DNA from: Alphaproteobacteria bacterium
GTDB taxonomy: Bacteria > Pseudomonadota > Alphaproteobacteria > UBA8366 > GCA-2717185
DNA length: 6,762 nt
Direction: 5' to 3'
NCBI GenBank assembly: GCA_016764135.1
Contig: JAESSL010000197.1
Span: 1-6,762, forward strand
Position 1 is the stretch's first letter. The number at the start of each line of letters is the position of its first letter. Below, in pieces: positions 1 to 4,864 of the stretch. Position numbers and translations under genes: made by a program. The notes below the pieces were generated by a model. That model was not told the DNA's origin. It did not search any database and saw only the letters and a program-made list of their open reading frames with translations.

Positions 1-95
1 TCAACTCCCTGAAGGTAAAAATGCAAACCGCGTCGCGTCAGGTTCGTGATATCTTCAACGCCACTCTTTCAATCACCGAAAGTAATCAAACATGA
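1..95 (+). CDS. 3' tail of an upstream gene (possibly glnE), partial
   Basis: The frame beginning at base 3 stays open for 30 codons and ends in a TGA at 93-95. That stop overlaps the bcp start codon as ATGA, the usual arrangement for translational coupling inside an operon. The visible tail contains the stretch RQVRDIFNATL. It resembles, from memory, the C-terminal end of alphaproteobacterial glutamine-synthetase adenylyltransferase (GlnE), which I also recall as a neighbour of bcp. This is inference from a short tail and cannot be verified here. A competing reading is the frame beginning at base 2, open to a TGA at 47-49, which would end the upstream gene earlier and leave a 42-base gap before bcp. 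The ATGA overlap favours the longer frame. Confidence 0.4.
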   Translation, partial: NSLKVKMQTASRQVRDIFNATLSITESNQT

Positions 96-556
96 GCTTG
101 TCCCCCGGCGACGCTGCGCCAGATTTCACGCTGCCCACGGACGGTGACGGCGCCGTCACCCTGTCCGCGCTCAAGGGCGGCGCCGTCGTTGTCTATTTTT
201 ATCCGAAGGACAATACGCCGGGGTGCACAAAAGAAGCCGAGGCCTTCCGCGATATGGAAGGGGATTTTGCGGCGGCGAACACCAAGATCATCGGAATCTC
301 CAAGGATAGCGTCGCGCGCCATGACAAATTCAAGGCCAAGTTCTCATTGAACTTCACACTGGCCGCCGACGAGGAGGGCGAGGTCTGTGAAAAGTTCGGA
401 ATCTGGGTAGAGAAAAACCTGTATGGCCGAAAATATATGGGTATCGAGCGAAGCACGTTTCTGATCGACAAAACCGGCGCAATACAGGAGATCTGGCGAA
501 AGGTTCGCGTAAAAGGGCATGTGGAAAAAGTACTCGACGCCGCAAAGGCTCTTTAG
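92..556 (+). CDS. bcp: Bcp/PrxQ-type thioredoxin-dependent thiol peroxidase
   Basis: This cytoplasmic peroxiredoxin of the AhpC/TSA superfamily reduces hydrogen peroxide and organic hydroperoxides. The 154 aa product has the usual family length. The peroxidatic site P-x-x-x-T-x-x-C is seen as PKDNTPGC, giving Pro38, Thr42 and Cys45. The conserved Arg120 lies in the stretch MGIERSTFLID. The partner cysteine found five residues later in E. coli Bcp (C50) is Glu here, but a cysteine at position 99 (EVCEKFGIW), also present in E. coli, is retained. The enzyme is therefore either 1-Cys-like or resolved through Cys99 or an external thiol. The ATG at 92 gives the standard MSLSPGDAAPDFTL start. Its ribosome site is weak, consistent with coupling to the upstream frame through ATGA. 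The aminotransferase follows 3 bases after the TAG stop. Confidence 0.96.
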   Translation: MSLSPGDAAPDFTLPTDGDGAVTLSALKGGAVVVYFYPKDNTPGCTKEAEAFRDMEGDFAAANTKIIGISKDSVARHDKFKAKFSLNFTLAADEEGEVCEKFGIWVEKNLYGRKYMGIERSTFLIDKTGAIQEIWRKVRVKGHVEKVLDAAKAL

Positions 557-559
557 GCG

Positions 560-1750
560 ATGACATCCAAACCACCATCCGGACCGACAAATGGTCTCGC
601 AAATATCCGCCCCGCCATTGCTTCATTACGGCCCCAAGGCATCAGCGACATCTCGATCTATGGGGAACAGTTCGACGACGTCATCCCGCTTTGGTATGGC
701 GAATCCGATTTGCCGACACCCGACATTCCGCGGCGGGCCTTGATCGACTCACTCAACAACGGCGATACCTTTTATCAGGCGGAAAGCGGCCGGACCGACC
801 TTCGTGAAGCCATCGCAGCCTATGACAATCGATTGCACGGCAAACCGATTGAACCAGACCGTATCACTGTCACCGCATCAGGCATGACGGCGCTGCATGT
901 CGCTTTGCAGACTATTTGTGACACGGGCGACAATGTTGTCCTGGTCACGCCGGTTTGGCCCAACGCCGATGGCGCCGTGGCGGTTATGGGCGCTGAACCG
1001 CGGCGCGTCGCCCTGCACTATGGCGATGACGGATTCTGGCGACTGGATCTGGATCGCCTTTTTGACGCCTGCGATAGCCGCACAAAAGCGCTGTTCATCA
1101 ATTCACCCAATAATCCGACAGGATGGATGGCTTCCGCAGCGGAATTGTCGGCTATTCTAGACTTTGCCCGGGACCGCGGCATCTGGGTGATCGCCGATGA
1201 GGTCTACAAGAGAATCGTATTCGATCAGGACGTATCGCCGTCCTTCCTTGATATTTGCGAGCCTGAAGATCTCGTATTCGCGGTAGACAGTTTCTCCAAA
1301 AGCTGGGCGATGACGGGCTGGCGCCTGGGCTGGTTGACGGCGCCGCCCTCGCTTTTCAAAACGCTGGGCTCCGTGGTGCAGCTCACAAACAGCAATTCAC
1401 CGGCGTTCATTCAGGCGGGCGGTCTCGCCGCCATTCAACAATGCGAACCCTTCGTGCATGAATTCCGCGATTATTGCGCGGCGGGTCGCGACATCGTCAT
1501 GGATGTCCTGGGCGGAGTGAACCGAATCCAGATCTCGCCCCCGCAAGCGGCGTTTTACGCATTCTTCGCCATTGAAGGCGAAACCGACTCCATGGCGCTG
1601 GCGCAGCGACTGGTGCGCGAGGCGGGCGTCGGCGTCGCGCCGGGCATATCCTTTGGCGACGATAGCGAAGGCTGGATACGGCTGTGTTTTGCGCAAGAGC
1701 CCGTACTATTGCGTACAGCGGTGGAGCGAATTGCGGCGATGCTCCGTTAA
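560..1750 (+). CDS. PLP-dependent class I/II aminotransferase (fold type I)
   Basis: The 396 aa protein is a cytoplasmic pyridoxal-phosphate aminotransferase of the aspartate/aromatic aminotransferase superfamily. Visible hallmarks in order are: the small-domain start LWYGESDLPTP (44-54); TASGMTALHVAL, which forms the cofactor phosphate-binding loop; PVWPN with Trp133 placed to stack on the ring; SPNNPTG (182-188) with Asn185; ADEVY (212-216) with Asp213, which pairs with the pyridine nitrogen; SFSKSWAMTGWRLGW with Schiff-base Lys247; and Arg374 in WIRLCF, which binds the substrate carboxylate. All catalytic residues are intact. Substrate preference cannot be read from sequence; aspartate, aromatic amino acids and related substrates are all possible. 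The start lies 3 bases after the bcp stop, with an AAGG stretch about 12 bases upstream, so it is likely co-transcribed with bcp. The TAA stop lies inside a 27-bp tandem repeat. Confidence 0.93.
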   Translation: MTSKPPSGPTNGLANIRPAIASLRPQGISDISIYGEQFDDVIPLWYGESDLPTPDIPRRALIDSLNNGDTFYQAESGRTDLREAIAAYDNRLHGKPIEPDRITVTASGMTALHVALQTICDTGDNVVLVTPVWPNADGAVAVMGAEPRRVALHYGDDGFWRLDLDRLFDACDSRTKALFINSPNNPTGWMASAAELSAILDFARDRGIWVIADEVYKRIVFDQDVSPSFLDICEPEDLVFAVDSFSKSWAMTGWRLGWLTAPPSLFKTLGSVVQLTNSNSPAFIQAGGLAAIQQCEPFVHEFRDYCAAGRDIVMDVLGGVNRIQISPPQAAFYAFFAIEGETDSMALAQRLVREAGVGVAPGISFGDDSEGWIRLCFAQEPVLLRTAVERIAAMLR

Positions 1751-1799
1751 TTGCGCGCAACGATGCGCGGGTGTTAATCGCACGCAACAATGCGCGGGC
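1746..1799 (+). repeat. 27-bp tandem duplication spanning the aminotransferase stop codon
   Basis: Two adjacent 27-bp units (1746-1772 and 1773-1799) share 23 of 27 bases. All four differences are transitions, at unit positions 7, 10, 17 and 27. Each unit begins GTTAAT and ends near ATGCGCGGG. Because 27 is a multiple of three, the TAA stop at 1748-1750 is repeated in frame at 1775-1777. Unit 1 contains a perfect 10-bp palindrome, TTGCGCGCAA (1751-1760). It also has a 6-bp hairpin, CGCGCA (1754-1759) with TGCGCG (1764-1769) around a 4-base loop. In unit 2 the hairpin has one A-C mismatch. No T run follows, so it is not a standard intrinsic terminator. Confidence 0.85.
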
Positions 1800-1802
1800 C
1801 AT

Positions 1803-1831
1803 TTGAAACTTGGCGTGGGATGCAATACACC
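1803..1831 (+). promoter_or_regulatory. Weak promoter candidate for the FAH-family gene
   Basis: A TTGAAA hexamer at 1803-1808 is followed after 17 bases by TACACC at 1826-1831. The -35 match is fair and the -10 match is poor. The 147-base gap after the aminotransferase makes a promoter somewhere in this spacer plausible, but this particular assignment is tentative. The rest of the spacer holds AGCGCT at 1852-1857 and again at 1871-1876, a weak 6-bp inverted pair. Confidence 0.2.
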
Positions 1832-1880
1832 TAGCCAATTCTGATTAGACAAGCGCTCGCAATCAATCGCAGCGCTCATT

Positions 1881-1888
1881 GAGGGGAG
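1881..1888 (+). promoter_or_regulatory. Strong Shine-Dalgarno site of the FAH-family gene
   Basis: GAGGGGAG sits just upstream of the ATG at 1898, with the GGAG core nine bases away. It is the clearest ribosome-binding site among the plus-strand genes here and fixes the start at 1898. Confidence 0.8.
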
Positions 1889-1897
1889 CAATAATCC

Positions 1898-2743
1898 ATG
1901 AAACTATTACGATTTGGCGAACCCGGCGCAGAAAAGCCAGGTATGTTGGACGCCGATGGCGCCATCAGAGATCTTTCCAGCGCCGTCGCCGATATTGGCG
2001 GAGACGTGTTGTCGCCGGCCTCGATTGAAAAATTGAAAGCGCTAGACCCCACCAGTTTGCCAAAAGTCGACGGGTCGCCCCGTCTTGGTCCCTGTGTGGC
2101 GAATGTTGGTAAATTCATGTGCATTGGCTTGAACTATTCCGATCACGCAGCGGAAACCGGCGGCGAAGTCCCGGCCGAACCCATTTTGTTCATGAAAGCC
2201 AATAGCGCAATCAGCGGTCCGAATGACGATGTGATCATCCCCCGCGATTCAGAGCAAACCGATTGGGAAGTCGAGCTGGGTTTTGTGATTGGCAAAGGCG
2301 GCAAATACATCAGCGAAGAAGACGCGCTGTCTCATGTCGCGGGATATTGCGTCATCAATGATGTGTCCGAACGGAATTTCCAAATCCGCATGGAAGGCCA
2401 GTGGACCAAAGGCAAAAGCTGCGACACATTCGGCCCGCTTGGCCCCTGGCTTGTCACCGCGGACGAAGTGCCCGATCCGCAAGCGCTTGATCTATGGACC
2501 GAAGTCAACGGTCATCGCTATCAGGACGGCAATACGCGCACCATGGTCTATGGCGTGCAGTTTCTCATCAGCTATCTGAGCAAGTTCATGACCCTGCATC
2601 CCGGCGACGTGGTGGCGACAGGCACGCCTCCGGGCGTCGGCATGGGGCAAAAACCCCGGGTCTTCCTGAAACCCGGCGACACCATGAAACTGGGCGTCAC
2701 GGGACTTGGCGTTCAGGAGCAAAAGTTGGTCGCCGATTCCTAG
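1898..2743 (+). CDS. Fumarylacetoacetate hydrolase (FAH) family protein
   Basis: The 281 aa product has a divergent N-terminal part (1-70) followed by the FAH catalytic fold (about 73-280). The divalent-metal ligands are visible as Glu124 and Glu126 in DWEVELGFV and Asp155 in VINDVSER. The His-x-x-Glu pair in LNYSDHAAE (His83, Glu86) matches the catalytic dyad described for the FAHD1 branch. Other family blocks are GPLGPW and GTPPGVG (242-248). These enzymes cleave or decarboxylate 2-oxo or 1,3-diketo acids, or hydrate 2-oxo-pentenoates. Close relatives are variously annotated as ureidoglycolate lyase, 2,4-diketo-3-deoxy-sugar-acid hydrolase or 2-oxohepta-3-ene-dioate hydratase. No pathway partner in the window picks between these, so only the family is called. 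It ends in TAG and the DUF455 gene follows at once. Confidence 0.92.
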   Translation: MKLLRFGEPGAEKPGMLDADGAIRDLSSAVADIGGDVLSPASIEKLKALDPTSLPKVDGSPRLGPCVANVGKFMCIGLNYSDHAAETGGEVPAEPILFMKANSAISGPNDDVIIPRDSEQTDWEVELGFVIGKGGKYISEEDALSHVAGYCVINDVSERNFQIRMEGQWTKGKSCDTFGPLGPWLVTADEVPDPQALDLWTEVNGHRYQDGNTRTMVYGVQFLISYLSKFMTLHPGDVVATGTPPGVGMGQKPRVFLKPGDTMKLGVTGLGVQEQKLVADS

Positions 2744-2759
2744 GCGCCTTGATGAAACC

Positions 2760-3554
2760 TTGATCGCCGCAGCCCTGCGCGTTCTTGCAACGCCGGATGC
2801 GGCGACCAAGGTTCGTCTATCCCACGAAACCGCCGCTGCATGGCGGTCAGGCCTTTTCGCCACCGTTAGCGCTCCTGACGCGGCAAAGCCGCCATTACGT
2901 CCAGCCCGGTCGGCGCAACCCGTTCTGAAATTACCGCGCGACATGCCGCGACGGCGAATTGGCGTCGGCGTCACGGGCCGCCTCGCCCTGCTTCACGCCG
3001 TCGCCCATATTGAACTGAACGCCATTGATCTGGCCTGGGACATCATTGCGCGGTTTCCAGAAACAGATCTGCCCAAAGAATTTTACGATGAATGGGTTAC
3101 GGTCGCCGATGAAGAAGCCAAACATTTTGGCCTTTTATCGGACCGCCTTAGCGCGCTAGGCGGCGCATATGGCGACCTGCCCGCGCATGATGGCTTGTGG
3201 CGGGCGGCGGAAAACACCAGCGGCGACATACTGGCGCGCCTTGCGATCGCCCCCTTGCTATTAGAGGCGCGCGGGCTGGACGTTACGCCTGCGATGATCG
3301 CAAAGCTTGAAAAAGTCGGCGACGATGAAAGCGCCGCCGTCCTGAAAATCATCTATCAAGACGAGGTCGGTCATGTCGCAACGGGCGTGCGCTGGTTTCG
3401 GTGGGTTGCGGAAAGCCGGAATCTTGACCCTCAACGCGCCTTCAAAGATATGGTCGGACAATATTTCAAGGGAGGATTGAAGCCCCCGTTTAACACGCAA
3501 GCGCGCGACGCAGCGAAATTCCCGGCAAGTTGGTACGAGCCCCTGAGCCAGTAG
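2760..3554 (+). CDS. DUF455 ferritin-like diiron-type protein (COG2833)
   Basis: The helical protein is about 264 aa from the TTG at 2760. It carries the ferritin-like diiron ligand pattern E...ExxH...E...ExxH. Counting from that TTG, these are Glu85 in AHIELNAIDLAWD, Glu119 and His122 in ADEEAKHFG, Glu169 in LLLEARGLD, and Glu202 and His205 in YQDEVGHV. This matches the DUF455/PF04305 family, whose members resemble MiaE-type carboxylate-bridged diiron oxygenases; the substrate is unknown. The start is uncertain. The frame is open back to a TTG at 2706, which would overlap the FAH gene by 38 bases, and the first in-frame ATG (2943) would cut off conserved sequence. TTG 2760 places the start just before the conserved AAALRVLATPD segment. 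An out-of-frame ATG at 2752 is discussed as a finding. The TAG stop lies inside an 8-bp tandem array. Confidence 0.88.
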   Translation: MIAAALRVLATPDAATKVRLSHETAAAWRSGLFATVSAPDAAKPPLRPARSAQPVLKLPRDMPRRRIGVGVTGRLALLHAVAHIELNAIDLAWDIIARFPETDLPKEFYDEWVTVADEEAKHFGLLSDRLSALGGAYGDLPAHDGLWRAAENTSGDILARLAIAPLLLEARGLDVTPAMIAKLEKVGDDESAAVLKIIYQDEVGHVATGVRWFRWVAESRNLDPQRAFKDMVGQYFKGGLKPPFNTQARDAAKFPASWYEPLSQ

Positions 3555-3585
3555 GCCAGTAGGCCAGTAGGCCAGTAGGCCAGTA
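3547..3585 (+). repeat. 8-bp tandem repeat (GCCAGTAG, 4.9 copies) on the DUF455 stop
   Basis: Four exact copies of GCCAGTAG (3547-3554, 3555-3562, 3563-3570, 3571-3578) are followed by a seven-base partial copy ending at 3585. The first copy contains the TAG stop of the ferritin-like gene at 3552-3554. Since 8 is not a multiple of 3, the TAGs at 3552, 3560, 3568 and 3576 fall successively in all three plus-strand frames and return to the gene's frame at 3576. Perfect identity between units implies recent expansion or active slippage. The array lies between convergent genes, so it is unlikely to control a promoter. Confidence 0.97.
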
Positions 3586-3639
3586 TCGAGAAACTTGGAT
3601 ATAAAGCCAGTCTGGGTACAAAATCAGTCTCGGCTTGGG
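3586..3639. other. Convergent intergenic spacer, no clear terminator
   Basis: This short spacer separates the plus-strand ferritin-like gene from the minus-strand prfB. The best inverted pair is AAGCC (3604-3608) with GGCTT (3632-3636), separated by a 23-base loop and without a run of T on either strand. CAGTCT occurs twice as a direct repeat. I see no convincing intrinsic terminator or gene. Confidence 0.5.
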
Positions 3640-4747
3640 TTATTTGGTTTGATCCGCCATGGCGGCCAACGCCGCTTCCAGAAAACCATCCAGATCGCCA
3701 TCAAGCACATTCTGCGCGGAGCCAGTTTCATAATCGGTCCGCAAATCCTTCACCATCTGGTAGGGATGAAGGACATAGGACCGGATTTGGTGACCCCAAC
3801 CAATATCAGATTTCGCTTCATGCGCCGCTTTGGTGGCGTCCTCGCGAATCTTCAATTCCCGTTCATACAAACGCGCGCGCAGCATCTTCATCGCCGCCGC
3901 GCGGTTCTTGTGCTGTGAGCGGTCATTTTGACACTGCACAACGATGCCGGTCGGTTCATGGGTGATGCGCACCGCGCTGTCCGTACGGTTGACGTGCTGC
4001 CCCCCGGCGCCGGACGCCCGATAAGTGTCGATACGGATGTCCTTGTCCTCGATCTCGATTTCAATCGTATCGTCGATGACGGGGTAAATGTCGATAGACG
4101 CAAAACTGGTATGGCGACGAGATTGCGAATCGAACGGCGGAATTCGCACGAGCCGATGAACCCCGGCCTCGGTCTTTAGCCAACCATACGCGTTCAAGCC
4201 GGAAATCCGGATCGTGGCGGACTTCAATCCCGCTTCTTCGCCGAGGCTTTCTTCCAGCAACTCTATCTTATGACCGCGCGCATCCGCCCACCGGGTGTAC
4301 ATCCGCAATAAAATTTCGGCCCAGTCCTGAGATTCCGTGCCGCCAGCGCCTGCATGGACCTCAAGATAAGTGTCATTTGCATCCGCTTCGCCGGATAACA
4401 GACTTTCCAACTGCTTTTTGGCGCCAATATCCCGCAGCGCGATCAAAGCAGATTCAGCCTCGGCGATCATTTCCGAATCATCTTCCGATTCGGCCATTTC
4501 CAGCAATTCCTGGTTTTCAACCAGACCGGAATCCATGTCGTCGATGATAGAAATCGCATCGTCCAGCTGTGTCCGTTCGCGCATTACTTTTTGCGCAGCG
4601 TCAGGATCATTCCAGAGATCGGGATCTTCAGCGGCCGCGTTTAGTTCATCGAGGCGCATTCGTGCGGAATCGACGTCAAAGAGACCTCCTCAGCAGTTCC
4701 AGAGACTGCTTGGTTTCGTCGATGGCAGATTGAATTTCCGCGCGCAT
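3640..4747 (-). CDS. prfB: Peptide chain release factor 2, with programmed +1 frameshift
   Basis: RF2 recognises UAA and UGA stop codons in the ribosomal A site and triggers peptide release. Translation starts at the ATG at 4747-4745 (GGAG six bases upstream). It reads 23 codons to CTT (4681-4679), slips +1 over the T at 4678 and continues from GAC (4677) to TAA (3642-3640), giving about 368 aa. E. coli RF2 has 365 aa. In full-length numbering the acidic N-terminal domain comes first and the catalytic loop GAGGQ has GGQ at 248-250. The residue matching E. coli Thr246 is Ala244, as in most bacteria. The core block DIGWGHQIRSYVL is intact. The stop-reading tripeptide, SPF in E. coli, is PPF here (203-205, bases 4140-4132). 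The downstream frame alone, from an ATG at 4659, would give a truncated 339 aa product. mrcA lies 117 bases upstream in the same direction. Confidence 0.97.
4675..4690 (-). promoter_or_regulatory. prfB programmed +1 frameshift site
   Basis: The minus strand reads AGGAGG TCT CTT TGA C. The internal Shine-Dalgarno-like AGGAGG (4690-4685) sits three bases before the slippery CTT (4681-4679), followed by in-frame TGA (4678-4676) and C (4675). This is the same element, with the same spacing, as in E. coli prfB (AGG GGG TAT CTT TGA C). Slow reading of UGA when RF2 is scarce lets the ribosome shift +1 and make RF2, giving autoregulation. When RF2 is plentiful, translation stops after 23 codons. The downstream frame enters as Asp-Val-Asp-Ser-Ala-Arg before the Met at 4659. 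Confidence 0.97.
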
Positions 4748-4753
4748 CGGATA

Positions 4754-4757
4754 CTCC
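4754..4757 (-). promoter_or_regulatory. Shine-Dalgarno site of prfB
   Basis: The minus strand reads GGAG followed by six bases and the ATG at 4747. This supports the start at 4747 over the ATG at 4659, which lies inside the +1 frame after the shift site. Confidence 0.7.
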
Positions 4758-4782
4758 AGAAAGGCTTTATGAAAACGATGGT

Positions 4783-4813
4783 GATATATTCAAAATCCTC
4801 GCCAGCAAAGCAA
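4783..4813 (-). promoter_or_regulatory. Candidate prfB promoter
   Basis: On the minus strand TTGCTT (4813-4808) is followed after 17 bases by AATATA (4790-4785). An overlapping TATATC (4788-4783) would lie at a 19-base spacing. The AT-rich -10 area stands out in this GC-rich window and lies about 36 bases before the prfB start. prfB could also be read through from mrcA, so a dedicated promoter is likely but not proven. Confidence 0.35.
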
Positions 4814-4828
4814 GCCCTGTCCGCAATA

Positions 4829-4850
4829 TTTCTGGCTCTATACCCAGAAA
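4829..4850 (-). other. Hairpin downstream of mrcA
   Basis: TTTCTGG (4829-4835) and CCAGAAA (4844-4850) form a perfect 7-bp stem with an 8-base loop, 15 bases beyond the mrcA TGA stop. Neither strand has a run of T after the stem, so it is at best a weak terminator. It may instead be a 3'-end stabilising or processing hairpin, or an operator near the prfB promoter. An in-frame backup TAG for mrcA (4840-4838) lies in the loop. Confidence 0.35.
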
Positions 4851-4864
4851 CAGGATTTACAGAA

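Noticed and set aside
1852..1876. AGCGCT inverted pair as an operator
   Set aside because: A 6-bp self-complementary word occurring twice with mismatched flanks is weak evidence and may be chance.
2492..2974. 160-codon minus-strand frame across the FAH/DUF455 junction
   Set aside because: It is the antisense shadow of two confidently called genes and shows no family motif.
3547..3585. CRISPR-like array
   Set aside because: The 8-bp units are directly contiguous with no spacers, so this is a simple tandem repeat.
3604..3636. Bidirectional terminator between the convergent genes
   Set aside because: The only inverted pair is five bases long with a 23-base loop and no T run.
3654..3665. Perfect 12-bp palindrome CCGCCATGGCGG
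   Set aside because: It lies inside the conserved 3' coding end of prfB, has no T run after it and is explained by codons for Ala-Ala-Met-Ala-Asp.
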